NCBI GenBank assembly: GCA_018350325.1
Contig: JAEVLN010000003.1
Location: 3,254,441 to 3,318,440 of the forward strand
Source of the DNA: Globodera rostochiensis
Lineage: Eukaryota; Nematoda; Chromadorea; Rhabditida; Heteroderidae
Reading direction: 5' to 3'
Length of the DNA: 64,000 bases
The translations under genes were made by a program, and so were the position numbers. Shown here one piece after another: positions 23,901 to 36,700 of this stretch. Positions within the stretch are counted from its first letter, which is position 1, and each line of letters opens with the position of its first letter. Below the pieces are notes generated by a model. The model was not told the DNA's origin and ran no database searches. It worked only from the letters and a program-made list of their open reading frames with translations.

Positions 23901-25025
23901 AGAGACCGGCATCGTCAGCAGGTCGTCGTCGTACTCGGGAAGAGGACACTTTGGCACCTTCACAACAAATTAGTGGACTTAATGACTTCCGTCCCATGGC
24001 TGACCGGGTCGCCATCTTCGCCCGAGTGCAAAATGCACACGACGCCGTCCCGCGTCTTCGATTGTACGTACGGAATGCCGTTCACATCTTCCGGACACTC
24101 ACAACGGCTCTTCTCGCAACGACTTTCCGGCCAAACTGCGGAACATTGTTCTAACCAATGGAAAATTGTAATTTAAATTGTTTCTGAAATGCAGAAGCCG
24201 AACCAGCATATTGGCAGCCAGATTCTCCCGGATTTTTCTCTGAAATTCAAAGAAAACATATTCAATATGCCAGGATTTACTCAGGTAACAGTATCCTTGG
24301 ATGGCCACGAAGTTGGACAAACAAGTGCACGTTCCAACCGAACAGAACATGCCCTGGAGAAATAATCGGACGGATGAATAAAATGCCAAATACCGTACCC
24401 CCCCCCCCCCCCCTCTACCGTAAGACAGTCAGTGTTGAATGAGCAGAAATCACCGACTCGGCCTTAATTGAGCTTCTTCATAAATTCAGCCCGATTAATC
24501 GCGTCTCAAAGTTACCGACCGGATCCTGCCACGCCCTGTCGCTTGTAACGACTTTGCGGGTGTTTGCATTGCCCATCCAGAAAAATATGGCCCCGCGCGC
24601 AATGCTTGACCTCCAAATGCATTCGGCCACTTTTGGCGGAAGGGACACATTCGAGAAAGGCACTTTCGCGGATGTCCACTTTGCTTAATTCAATTACATT
24701 GGACAAACAATTAAACTTTGTGCCAGGCAAACTCTGTCAGCGTGTCGCAAAACAACCATTCGGCCGCCCTCCGGCAATGGTCGCCCGGTAATTGCATCCG
24801 GCAGTCGGCACAAGAGAAGCCGATGGCACATTGTGGCGGCAAATGAAAGGGCGGGGGCGGGCTGGACGACGAAGAGGACGCCAATGGCGACTCATCCAAA
24901 GGTGCGATGGCCATTGGTGTGAGCATGGCGCATAAGACGAGCAATGTGACGACAAAGCGAAAGTGCGGGGACTGTCGTCGGAAAAGCGGGGACAATATTA
25001 GCGACGACTGCGGCGGCGCGGGCAT
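14997..25025 (-). CDS. Secreted multi-domain protein with EB, Kunitz and lustrin-type repeats (paralogue B)
   Basis: Starts at 25025. The first exon has a hydrophobic signal region ([18 protein letters not shown]) before a cysteine-rich block ([10 protein letters not shown]). Next come an [14 protein letters not shown] exon, EB modules ([40 protein letters not shown]), a GICC-ending block and five Kunitz domains near 23.5-23.2, 22.6-22.1, 21.8-21.6, 21.3-21.1 and 20.7-20.5 kb. Kunitz 3 ([11 protein letters not shown]...[13 protein letters not shown]) has all six cysteines; Kunitz 1 and 2 lack the second and fourth. Lustrin-type repeats follow ([11 protein letters not shown]...[19 protein letters not shown]), then EB modules near 17.1 and 16.9 kb, two more lustrin repeats and a basic C-terminus ending at 14997. 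About 25 exons; some boundaries approximate. Likely extracellular matrix or cuticle protein with protease-inhibitor modules. Confidence 0.78.
17161..17215. repeat. Twofold repeat of a short palindrome
   Basis: GCACTGCTTGATGCAGTGC, itself an almost perfect hairpin, occurs twice in a row with CCTCGC between, in an intron of paralogue B next to an EB exon. Confidence 0.7.
17512..18652. repeat. Minisatellite of 14-bp and 20-bp units filling one intron of paralogue B
   Basis: Units GGCCAAGGCCAACA (14 bp) flank a central block (about 17780-18245) of GGCCAAGGCCAAGGCCAACA (20 bp). Neither period is a multiple of 3 and the unit lacks stops in nearly every frame, so long ORFs of 400-460 codons appear on both strands. 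Splicing shows the array is intronic: the upstream exon ends CPNDQ at 18664 with GTTCTG donor, and the next resumes [13 protein letters not shown] at 17480 after a TATTTCAG acceptor, restoring one continuous lustrin repeat. The intron is 17481-18663. Confidence 0.9.
20752..20775. repeat. Short interstitial telomere-like repeat
   Basis: About three copies of the GCCTAA unit (complement TTAGGC), the telomere repeat known from nematodes, within an intron of paralogue B. Confidence 0.6.
22760..23055. repeat. 37-bp minisatellite in an intron of paralogue B
   Basis: About eight copies of a 37-bp unit containing GATCGGCGACCATTCCCTCT, then GATCAGTTTATTTG(G/T)CC. The exon before it ends at SSCG with donor GTCGGCC, and the next exon resumes as [15 protein letters not shown], so the array is intronic. 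The unit itself contains a donor-like GTCGCC, derived from or resembling the real donor. Confidence 0.9.
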
Positions 25026-25029
25026 CGCC

Positions 25030-25960
25030 CAACAACATGCAGTGCCCAGGGAAGGCCGAAAGGCCGTTTCGCAAGGAGGACGAACTCAGAAGAAAACGGA
25101 GGCGCAGAAGAGGGGCCCAACAACTCGGAGGGGGGAGCAAGAAGGCGCGGAAGAAGGAGGAGCAAAGAACATTTTGGTGGAAGACGGGATGATGAGGAGG
25201 AGGAGGAGGAGGAGGAGGAGGAATGTCCGGAGGGGAGGTGGGGGAGGGGGACGGAATGCGGGGAGGCAAGTCTTGTTCATCCGCCTCCGCCGATGCTGCT
25301 GCTGTTGCTTCCGAGTTTATTCATTTCAGAGAGGGGCAGGAAGTGGAGAAGGACGACATAAGCACAAGAAAACAGTTCATCAACCACACAGATTTGGCTG
25401 TCAGGGAGTGGAATTGGGGCAAAAAAACTTCGAGTTGAGGGTGGTCGACGACCGCAGGACGGGTGAAGAGTGCTTGAGAATGCGGGGGGGGGGCACGAAG
25501 GGTCGGAGGTGTGAAGTGAATTGATCGGAGCATTTGGGGGGGGGGGGGACAAATTTGGTCATTTCATGGAACGGAAAGGGGTGGGGGCCGGTGAGCAGCT
25601 GGGCCATTCGTCCACTCTATTTTTGGAAGGCACAAGTGGCCAATTGGATGTGGAACAATTTTGTGGGGGGTCAAAAAAGGCCATCCAGCAGATCATAGGG
25701 AAAAAAACAATATTTTATTGTCCAAAGTCCAAAAAGAGCGGAAATGTCCGGTCGGAGTCTGCCAATGGCTGCGCGAAGACGCGCCACGCCGAAACTGCAG
25801 GAAGTTGCCGCACATTCAGTCGGAGTTGTCGCCTACGACAGCAGAGACGACGCCAGCAATGAAAGTTGGCGGGGCATCGACGAAGCGACATTTCGCACTG
25901 AACAGGCCGTTGCGTGCCGCGCAGCAGCAGGGGACGGCTGGCGTCAGAGCAACGCCGTTC
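25030..25960. other. Region upstream of paralogue B, GA-rich
   Basis: Contains (AGG)n around 25190-25225 and G runs near 25485 and 25540. No exon with convincing protein similarity was seen; overlapping ORFs on both strands reflect the purine-rich composition. It may hold the paralogue B promoter. Confidence 0.4.
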
Positions 25961-25964
25961 CCCT

Positions 25965-27450
25965 GAAGGGTTGGAATTTATGTTCCCCTGAAGGGTTGGA
26001 ATTTAAGTTCCCCTGAAGGGTTGGAATTTATGTTCCCCTGAAGGGTTGGAATTTAAGTTCCCCTGAAGGGTTGGAATTTATGTTCCCCTGAAGGGTTGGA
26101 ATTTAAGTTCCCCTGAAGGGTTGGAATTTATGTTCCCCTGAAGGGTTGGAATTTATGTTCCCCTGAGGGGTTGGAATTTAAGTTCCCCTGAAGGGTTGGA
26201 ATTTATGTTCCCCTGAAGGGTTGGAATTTATGTTCCCCTGAGGGGTTGGAATTTAAGTTCCCCTGAAGGGTTGGAATTTATGTTCCCCTGAAGGGTTGGA
26301 ATTTAAGTTCCCCTGAAGGGTTGGAATTTATGTTCCCCTGAAGGGTTGGAATTTATGTTCCCCTGAGGGGTTGGAATTTAAGTTCCACTGAGGGGTTGGA
26401 ATTTAAGTTCCCCTGAGGGGTTGGAATTTAAGTTCCCCTGAGGGGTTGGAATTTAAGTTCCCCTGAAGGGTTGGAATTTATGTTCCCCTGAAGGGTTGGA
26501 ATTTAAGTTCCCCTGAAGGGTTGGAATTTATGTTCCCCTGAAGGGTTGGAATTTAAGTTCCCCTGAAGGGTTGGAATTTATGTTCCCCTGAAGGGTTGGA
26601 ATTTATGTTCCCCTGAGGGGTTGGAATTTAAGTTCCCCTGAAGGGTTGGAATTTATGTTCCCCTGAAGGGTTGGAATTTATGTTCCCCTGAGGGGTTGGA
26701 ATTTAAGTTCCACTGAGGGGTTGGAATTTAAGTTCCCCTGAGGGGTTGGAATTTAAGTTCCCCTGAGGGGTTGGAATTTAAGTTCCCCTGAAGGGTTGGA
26801 ATTTATGTTCCCCTGAAGGGTTGGAATTTAAGTTCCCCTGAAGGGTTGGAATTTATGTTCCCCTGAAGGGTTGGAATTTAAGTTCCCCTGAAGGGTTGGA
26901 ATTTATGTTCCCCTGAAGGGTTGGAATTTATGTTCCCCTGAGGGGTTGGAATTTAAGTTCCCCTGAAGGGTTGGAATTTATGTTCCCCTGAAGGGTTGGA
27001 ATTTATGTTCCCCTGAGGGGTTGGAATTTAAGTTCCCCTGAAGGGTTGGAATTTATGTTCCCCTGAAGGGTTGGAATTTAAGTTCCCCTGAAGGGTTGGA
27101 ATTTATGTTCCCCTGAAGGGTTGGAATTTAAGTTCCCCTGAAGGGTTGGAATTTATGTTCCCCTGAAGGGTTGGAATTTATGTTCCCCTGAAGGGTTGGA
27201 ATTTAAGTTCCTCTGTGGGGTTGGAATTTATGTTCCCCTAAAGGGTTAGAATTTAATTGGAATTTAAGTTCCCCCGAAGGGTTAGAATTTAATTGGAATT
27301 TAAGTTCCCCTGAGGGGTTGGAATTAAGTTCCCTTGAAGGGTTGGAATTTAAGTTCCCCTGAGGGGTTGGAATTTAAGTTCCCCTGAAGGGTTGGAATTA
27401 AGTTCCCCTGAGGGGTTGGAATTTAAGTTCCCCCGAATGGTTGGAATTTA
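25965..27450. repeat. 25-bp minisatellite between the two paralogues
   Basis: About 60 copies of a 25-bp unit, GTTCCCCTGAAGGGTTGGAA then TTTA(A/T). Variants AAGGG/GAGGG and a final A or T alternate in blocks, giving a higher-order pattern (for example the block at about 26386-26460 recurs at about 26705-26780). The array degenerates toward 27230-27450. It lies between the start of paralogue B and the end of paralogue A. CCCCTGAAGGGG makes each unit partly palindromic. Confidence 0.92.
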
Positions 27451-27772
27451 GGTTTGTTTCTCATGCTGTGAAAATCTGAATTGATTGGTCAAGATGAGGA
27501 CAGGAGCTAGGCTCTGAGAAATTTGTGGCTGGCCATCGTTCCCGAAGAATGGATGTTAAGCTCACTTTTCCCTCGACCAGAATGCTGTGCATTTGTCTCT
27601 GTTCTCCGTTCTGGCGGTTTAACCGTAAGCTTTCCGGTGACGGATGTGCCGACACGCGCAGTCGCCGTCCGGCAACAAATGTACGCGTGCAGTGAGCGCG
27701 AGAACTCGCAACTGTTGGGCCACAAACAGCGGGCTGAAGGCACTGCGGGCTCGGCACATTGGACGACGCTGC

Positions 27773-30700
27773 CTAAAGGGCCCAGCTGAGGCAGACGAAA
27801 GTGGTCACCACCGCAAACACTCCCTGGGGGGAAGGGGAGGGAGGGGGGAGGTTAGCTCGCAAGTCGCAATAATACAGACTTTGGCATCGATTTCTGAAGG
27901 CAGCTGTGCCGCCAGCACATTGGCACAGCCCAAGCACACATTTGGCGCCGTTCCATTCGCACTGCTTGCTCGTGCGACACGACTGTCCGATTCGCAATTG
28001 CCTTTCCCCCCTCACTTTGCTCTTTTTCCCGCCCCGTCCGTGTTCCTCGCCGTGCGTGTCCTTCTCCAATTCGCAGTTCACCTCACCCGTCGGTCTGGTC
28101 CCCAGCGCACATTTGCACACATTCTCAATGCATTCGGAGGTGCGCGGGCAGTTCTCCGACACGGCGCACGCATCGCCAAGTTTGCGCGGCCTAAACGCCT
28201 TCCGAGAGTCCCAACAAAGCTTTGTTGAGTTGAGTTTCCCATTCTTGCCATGGCCGACCCTCCCGCGCATCCCGCCCCACGCACCCACCTGCACTGCCCG
28301 TCCTCCCGCATTTCGTTTAGTCGGCATGTCCTTTGTTTCGATCCATTTTGCCCAGACCGCTTCCCCCCCTTTCCCACAGAGTGCCGTGCCATTGGCTTTT
28401 TTGTCGAAGTTGCCATCGGTCGATGGCTATCCCCCGCCGCGGAAGTTTGGTCACTCTCTCCTCCCACATCCCCCACGGTGCAACAAATTTCGTCACCCAA
28501 CGAAATCTGTGAGAAAGAAGCAACTTTTTAAATTGGCGGAATATTCCGTTTAAAGCATTGGCAATTTGCCACCTCGCGACACGCGAATCCCTCCGGACAT
28601 TGCATCGGTTGGGGCGTATAAAAGGAACATTTGCGAGGTGTCCCGGAGGAGTTGACGAAGGCCACCGATTGGCCGGGACAGCCCGCCTTGTGGGCACAGC
28701 ATTGGAATTGGCCGTTCTGCTCGGAGAATTGGCAGGAAAAGCCCTGGGGGCATGAAGTGGGCGCAGACACAGTGCAGAGACGAACAGAACGCACCTTTGG
28801 GTCGAGCGCGGCGATTTGCCCTCCGGGGCAGCCTGAACCGAGAGATTTGTACAGCTCAAAGGTCGCCAGAGGGGAGACGATAGAGAGAGAAACGCAATTC
28901 GAAAAGGGTTTTCGCGTAAAATATTGTTTAAAAATCAAGGAATATGCCAAATGATTTGTTTGTGGGTGTGTCAGGACGAAGTGCCAATCTGCGCCGTAGG
29001 CGCATTTAAACCGTATTTAAAAAAACAACAAAACGAATTGCGCCCTCCCCCCTACGATTGAATGAATTGCCATTGTGCCGCTGCTCGTCAGCGTCCCAAC
29101 GGGGAAACGCAGATGAAAACGCGGTCGGCATTGTCCCTTTGCCACCTCCGTCCAACGTCCTTTTGGCACAGCATTGATAGCGTTGGTGAATGCTGGCGAA
29201 CTGACATGTGAACCTCGCGGGACAGCTCTTGTATTGCGTGTTGAACGGGTCGCATTGAACAACGACGAACTCGCGAAACAACACCGACTCCCCCGGGGGA
29301 CAACCGTCTGCGCAAACAGAACTATTCACATTCAAAAAAAGGGGGTCGGGGACCTTCGGGGACGGCATTCTCGGGGTCGGGGACCTTCAGGGACGGCATA
29401 TCGGGGGTCGGGGACCTTCAGGGACGGCATATCGGGGGTCGGGGACCTTCAGGGACGGCATATCGGGGGTCGGGGACCTTCAGGGACGGCATATCGGGGG
29501 TCGGGGTCTTTCAGGGAGGGGCATATCGGGGGTCGGGGACCTTCGGGGACGGCATATCGGGGGTCGGGGACCTTCAGGGACGGCATATCGGGGGTCGGGG
29601 ACCTTCAGGGACGGCATATCGGGGGTCGGGGACCTTCAGGGACGGCATATCGGGGGTCGGGGTCTTTCAGGGAGGGGCATATCGGGGGTCGGGGACCTTC
29701 GGGGACGGCATATCGGGGGTCGGGGACCTTCAGGGACGGCATATCGGGGGTCGGGGACCTTCAGGGATGGCATGTCGGGGGTCGGGGACCTTCAGGGACG
29801 GCATATCGGGGGTCGGGGACCTTCGGGGACGGCATATCGGGGGTCGGGGACCTTCAGGGACGGCATATCGGGGGTCGGGGACCTTCAGGGACGGCATATC
29901 GGGGGTCGGGGACCTTCAGGGACGGCATATCGGGGGTCGGGGACCTTCAGGGACGGCATATCGGGGACCTTTCCAAGTTCAAACCGAAACCGCTTTCCCT
30001 GAGGTCACCCAATTTGCTGACCGGGTTGCCCGTCTTTTCCATTCATTTGACGTCTTTTACAGCAAATTCCACCACTTCGAATCGCGCTTGTGTGACTCTT
30101 TTCGCAGTGAAAGGCACTCGGACACGCGGAAAACGCCCCGGGCACGCAACTTTTCGGCATTTGGGTGCGATCGTCGGGCAGAAATGGCATACCTCCACGA
30201 CAAATTTCTAAATTGAATTTTATTTCTAAAAATTTGGGATAATTGACCGTCGATGGAGCAACAATGGCCTTGGAGGTCATCGGGAACCCGCGACTGGCAC
30301 GAAAAGCCCTCGGGGCACTGTTCGACGACGGACACTTTGCTCCCGAAAATGCACCGCAACGGGTGAAGCGTTTTGGGTGCGCGAAAGAGAGCACGCCCGT
30401 CGGGACAAACGGCTGACAGAGAAAGAGCAAATTTTGAGACATTTACAAAATTTTGAGAATTTAATCGAAAAATATTCTACCGAATTAAACAACAAAAAAA
30501 TACTTCCATTCCGCGGAGCACAGCAAAAATACCTAAAGAAAGACGGGGGGGGGGGGTAAAATATGCAGCAAATTGACTTGTTGTGGGCAACGGAGAAGCG
30601 GCAGAGGTAATCGGCGGGACACGAACCGGCGACGTTCGCTTGGCATTCGCGAACCTTAAAGAGAAGCGGGCACAATCCCTGGGAGCGGAAGAAGAAAGAA

Positions 30701-33700
30701 TTGCACTCCCCGCCCCACCGTTTCATCCCGTCCATTCCAAAAAGCCTTTTCGCCCTCCGCACAGACATCCGAAGGCGGCGACCCGCAGCAAACGTGCCGA
30801 TGGCCCAGTTCGTCGCGCACACAACGAAAGTCGCGCGGACAGTGCGATTGGGACACGTGGGGGTCGCATTGGACGACGGCGAAAGGACGCGGAGACAGCA
30901 GCGAGGCAGACGCGCTGATGGGGCTGGGCGGAACACGGCCACCTCACCCGGGACTAGGCCACCTCACCCGGGACTAGGCCACCTCACCCGGGACTAGGCC
31001 ACCTCACCCGGGACTAGGCCACCTCACCCGGGACTAGGCCACCTCACCCGGGACTAGGCCACCTCACCCGGGACTAGGCCACCTCACCCGGGACTAGGCC
31101 ACCTCACCCGGGACTAGGCCACCTCACCCGGGACTAGGCCACCTCACCCGGGACTAGGCCACCTCACCCGGGACTAGGCCACCTCACCCGGGACTAGGCC
31201 ACCTCACCCGGGACTAGGCCACCTCACCCGGGACTAGGCAACCTCACCCGGGACTCGGCCACTTCACCCGGGACTCGGCCACTTCACCCGGGACTCGGCC
31301 ACTTCACCCGGGACTCGGCCACCTCACCCAGGACTCGGTCACCCGGGACTCGGCCACTTCACCCGGGACTCGGCCACTTCACCCGGGACTCGGCCACTTC
31401 ACCCGGGACTCGGCCACCTCACCCGGGACTCGGCCACCTCACCCAGGACTCGGTCACCCGGGACTCGGCCACTTCACCCGGGACTCGGCCACCTCACCCG
31501 GGACTAGGCCACCTCACCCAGGACTCGGTCACCCGGGACTCGGCCACTTCACCCGGGACTCGGCCACTTCACCCGGGACTCGGCCACCTCACCCGGGACT
31601 CGGCCACCTCACCCAGGACTCGGTCACCCGGGACTCGGCCACTTCACCCGGGACTCGGCCACTTCACCCGGGACTCGGCCACCTCACCCGGGACTCGGCC
31701 ACCTCACCCAGGACTCGGTCACCCGGGACTCGGCCACTTCACCCGGGACTCGGCCACTTCACCCGGGACTCGGCCACCTCACCCGGGACTCGGCCACTTC
31801 ACCCGGGACTCGGCCACCTCACCCAGGACTCGGTCACCCGGGACTCGGCCACTTCACCCGGGACTCGGCCACTTCACCCGGGACTCGGCCACCTCACCCG
31901 GGACTCGGCCACTTCACCCGGGACTCGGCCACTTCACCCGGGACTCGGCCACCTCACCCGGGACTAGGCCACTTCACCCGGGACTCGGCCACCTCACCCG
32001 GGACTAGGCCACTTCACCCGGGACTCGGCCACTTCACCCGGGACTAGGCCACCTCACCCGGGACTCGGCCACCTCACCCGGGACTCGGCCACTTCACCCG
32101 GGACTCGGCCACTTCACCCGGGACTCGGCCACTTCACCCGGGACTCGGCCACCTCACCCAGGACTCGGTCACCCGGGACTCGGCCACCTCACCCGGGACT
32201 CGGCCACTTCACCCGGGACTCGGCCACTTCACCCGGGACTCGGCCACTTCACCCGGGACTAGGCCACCTCACCCGGGACTAGGCCACCTCACCCGGGACT
32301 AGGCCACCTCACCCGGGACTAGGCCACCTCACCCGGGACTCGGCCACCTCACCCGGGACTCGGCCACTTCACCCGGGACTCGGCCACTTCACCCGGGACT
32401 CGGCCACCTCACCCGGGACTAGGCCACCTCACCCAGGACTCGGTCACCCGGGACTCGGCCACTTCACCCGGGACTCGGCCACTTCACCCGGGACTCGGCC
32501 ACCTCACCCGGGACTAGGCCACTTCACCCGGGACTCGACCACTTCACCCGGGACTAGGCCACCTCACCCGGGACTAGGCCACCTCACCCGGGACTAGGCC
32601 ACCTCACCAGGGACTAGGCCACCTCACCCGGGACTAGGCCACCTCACCCGGGACTAGGCAACCTCACCCGGGACTCGGCCACTTCACCCGGGACTCGGCC
32701 ACTTCACCCGGGACTCGGCCACTTCACCCGGGACTCGGCCACCTCACCCAGGACTCGGTCACCCGGGACTCGGCCACTTCACCCGGGACTCGGCCATTTC
32801 ACCCGGGACTCGGCCACCTCACCCGGGACTAGGCCACCTCACCCAGGACTCGGTCACCCGGGACTCGGCCACTTCACCCGGGACTCGGCCACTTCACCCG
32901 GGACTCGGCCACCTCACCCGGGACTAGGCCACTTCACCCGGGACTCGGCCACTTCACCCGGGACTAGGCCACCTCACCCGGGACTAGGCCACCTCACCCG
33001 GGACTAGGCCACCTCACCCGGGACTAGGCCACCTCACCCGGGACTAGGCCACCTCACCCGGGACTAGGCCACCTCACCCGGGACTAGGCCACCTCACCTG
33101 GGACTAGGCCACCTCACCCGAGACTAGGCCACCTCACCCGGGACTAGGCCACCTCACCCGGGACTCGGCCACCTCACCCGGGACTCGGCCACTTCACCCG
33201 GGACTCGGCCACTTCACCCGGGACTCGGCCACTTCACCCGGGACTCGGCCACTTCACCCGGGACTCGGTCACCCGGGACTCGGCCACTTCACCCGGGACT
33301 CGGCCACTTCACCCGGGACTCGGCCACTTCACCCGGGACTCGGTCACCCGGGACTCGGCCACCTCACCCTGCTCAGACTCGCGTTTATACTCACTCACCT
33401 CATCTCACCGCCCTCCTCCCCCTCCCCTCGATATACAATTTCTCCCGGAGCACAAGCTAAAAGGTCATTCTTACAAAGATAAGATACAAACGAAACACGA
33501 AAAGCGATTAAGAAAATACTTTAAAAATGAAATAAAATGCAAATTTGAAAAGACCTGCTGAGGAACAAAATTTGAAGCACTGCTCCCGACTCTCGAAATT
33601 GTTTAAATTGCCATTGCATCCGCCGAAGCCAAATTTGCCGCATTCGCGCGTCACAATGTTGAAGTACCACCGCGACAACGACGCCTTGCGACAAGCGGTG

Positions 33701-36700
33701 CCAACTTGCGGAGGCTGCGAACAAATGTGGGCTGCGGATGGGTAAAATTCAGCAGCCAAAATTCGAGCAAATAGGTTGAGGTTTTAATATAAAAGAATGG
33801 GGGGGGGGCATAACGTATAAAACGTAACGCCAACGGACCTTTTGTGGGACAGCACCGGGGGGCATAACGTATAAAACGTAACGCCAACGGACCTTTTGTG
33901 GGACAGCACCGGGGGGCATAACGTAAAAAACGTAACGCCAACGGACCTTTTGTGGGACAGCACCGGGGGGCAAAACGTATAAAACGTAACGCCAACGGAC
34001 CTTTTGTGGGACAGCACCGGGGGGCATAACGTATAAAACGTAACGCCAACGGACCTTTTGTGGGACAGCACCGGGGGGCATAACGTATAAAACGTAACGC
34101 CAACGGACCTTTTGTGGGACAGCACCGGGGGGCATAACGTATAAAACGTAACGCCAACGGACCTTTTGTGGGACAGCACCGGGGGGGGGGCATAACGTAT
34201 AAAACGTAACGCCAACGGACCTTTTGTGGGACAGCACCGGGGGGGGGGCATAACGTATAAAACGTAACGCCAACGGACCTTTTGTGGGACAGCACCGGGG
34301 GGGGGGGCATAACGTATAAAACGTAACGCCAACGGACCTTTTGTGGGACAGCACCGGGGGGGGCATAACGTATAAAACGTAACGCCAACGGACCTTTTGT
34401 GGGACAGCACCGATGGGCAATCAGACCGTTCGCGCTAACAGGCACACATTCATGAGAGTCGTCTTTAGGGCAAGGCTGGGACTCGGAGCAACTCAGAAAC
34501 TGGTTGTTCATGAGCTCTCTCAACGGCTGACCGCCGTTGTGGCAGCCTGAAGGTTGGAGGATTGACTCGAACAGTCCAGAACTTGTGCACGTACCTCCGA
34601 CTCCGCAATACTCCTGACAACTTTCCAGCGACTGAAAATTGTTGCCGTTGCCATCGCAGCCTTCGTATTGGAAGGACTCGCAACTTTGTTTGTCCGCGTT
34701 GAAGAAAAAACGGAAGGAACGTCCGGCGCCGCATTGCGTGCCGCGGTCGCCCCCCAGGGAGCAGATCCAGGCACGCATCGGACAGCACCCGAAGGTCTGG
34801 CCGTCGGAGTGACATTCGTGATTGGGTGGACAGCCTTCCGCCACCGAACAGCGCGTGAAGAGACCGAAAAGGTCCCGATGGGCACGCCCCTGGGGACAGC
34901 GAGGCTCAGCTAAATTGACAATTTGAAGGCATTGGCACAACGATGGAACAGACACGCAATGTTGCGACACTTCATTTGGCACTCCATCAGATGCTCGAAG
35001 TTGTTGTCGTTGCCCTGACAGCCGGTGAAGTCAAACAATTCGCACTGTCGCGTGCCCTGAGGTGTAATTTTGTTTGAATTCACCACAAACAATTCGCTGA
35101 CCGAATTGTACCAGTATCGGCTTGCACTTCCCGTGCACTCGCCCAGTCTCTTCGGCTGCGTGCAAATTGTTTCTGAGTGCAAAATTGCCTTGGGGGTAAC
35201 GAATTAAGACGGACGGACGAACGCGCGGTGGGACAGCACACTCTGTGGGCCGAGTCGCAGCCGTGGGTGCTGGGACAGTCGGAGGCTGGCGCAGTGCAAT
35301 TAGCGCCAATTTGAATCTTCCCCCTCTTACCGGACTCGCAGCGTTGCCATTGCCCCTCGGCCACGCGCAACGGCTGACCGAATTCGCAGACCACTAAAAG
35401 GATGGATATTTTGGCACTAAAACTGCACAAGAGCACATTTGGAACAGAAGTTCTCGCAGTCCTGTTTGGTGACAAAGTTGTTGAAATTACCCAATCCGCC
35501 TTCGTATAGGAAATTTGTGCATCTACAGCAAAGATGTGCAAGGTGGTTAACAGACCACCCTCTGACCTTCCCTGTTCCACGTCGTAGTAGAAGCGACTCG
35601 TCGGCACGGTGCCGGCAATTTGTGTGCCGGCATCGAATGCGTCGGCACTGCTCGACACCAATGCCCCCAAGGGGAAAGTGCGACCTCCGGTATGGCTGCA
35701 CAAATGTGCTGTGGGGAATGGGTGGATTAAAGAACGCTTCCGTTGTCCAACCAACGGTTGGACAGCACTTCTGGAGCGAGCCGATTTGGACGCAAATATT
35801 CTCGGGAGCACAGCTTCCGCTATGTCTCACACAGTTGCTAACCGGGAACTCGTCGGGGATGGAAGTCCGAAGGGGACGTTGGAATTGAACAGAGCCCCGC
35901 CGACAGCCTCAAAACGGACAAGACAATTTTGTGGGGGGGGGATATCACAAAGTCAATTTTGGAGGATCCTCGAGGAATTCGAAGTTGAATTAAAAATATT
36001 AGCATTTTTAGTGTTGGTGTTTGATAATTACAGTATACTTAGTCAAATTGTGGACTTACTGTCGCGACAAAACGATTCGCAATGTTCCATCGTTCGGAAA
36101 TTATTCGGCGATACTCCCTCAAATTGGGCCGAGTCCTTTTGAGAAGAGAGTGGGGCATTTACGGACTCTAACATTTAAAGTACCCAAAGAAATTGGGAAC
36201 AAGTGCCCGTCACCGAGTTGTACCTGTTCAAAGACATTCAGAGAGATTGGAGCCAAATGACTGACTGATCAGTTCAGAAAACCCATAAAGATTTCACTTA
36301 CAAATTAGTGCCCATTCCAAAAGTTTCACTTTTGCCTTACCACCATCGCGGAACGGACGGCTCCTCACCCTGTTCCATCGGTTGAACGCACACAAAAGCT
36401 AGCCGAGTGAATAAGAAGAAGCACCAAAAAATCACTGACCTCGGCTATGGCAACAAATGCCGTTGACGGTTGGGGCGTACTCGGGGAAGTACTCGGGCCG
36501 CACTTGCGGGTGCGGTACGCAGTTGTACAAATCCGCAATAGGCAGGTCACGCTCGCCATCCGGATAAACACACCTTCGACGGCAGTTTGTTTTTTCCTTT
36601 TGGCATTTTGTCTTTTTGCTTTTGTTTTGCTTAGAACCGGACTTTGAGCTTCGTTTAGTATTCTTGCATTTGAATGCCACGGTTTCTGACATGCATTTAT

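Noticed and set aside
24907..25524. Arg/Glu-rich plus-strand ORF of 205 codons
   Set aside because: It lies opposite the signal-peptide exon of paralogue B and an AGG repeat; composition-driven.
29174..30211. 345-codon plus-strand ORF with [20 protein letters not shown] repeats
   Set aside because: It results from a 31-bp repeat with no stop codons. It overlaps minus-strand exons with clear cysteine-rich similarity, and the array is intronic.
31000..33366. Possible CRISPR array
   Set aside because: Units are directly adjacent, with no unique spacers, in a eukaryotic intron. It is a minisatellite.
33651..34982. 443-codon minus-strand ORF read straight through
   Set aside because: Its first part is real (lustrin and Kunitz), but the [17 protein letters not shown] repeats are intron copies of an exon end and donor.
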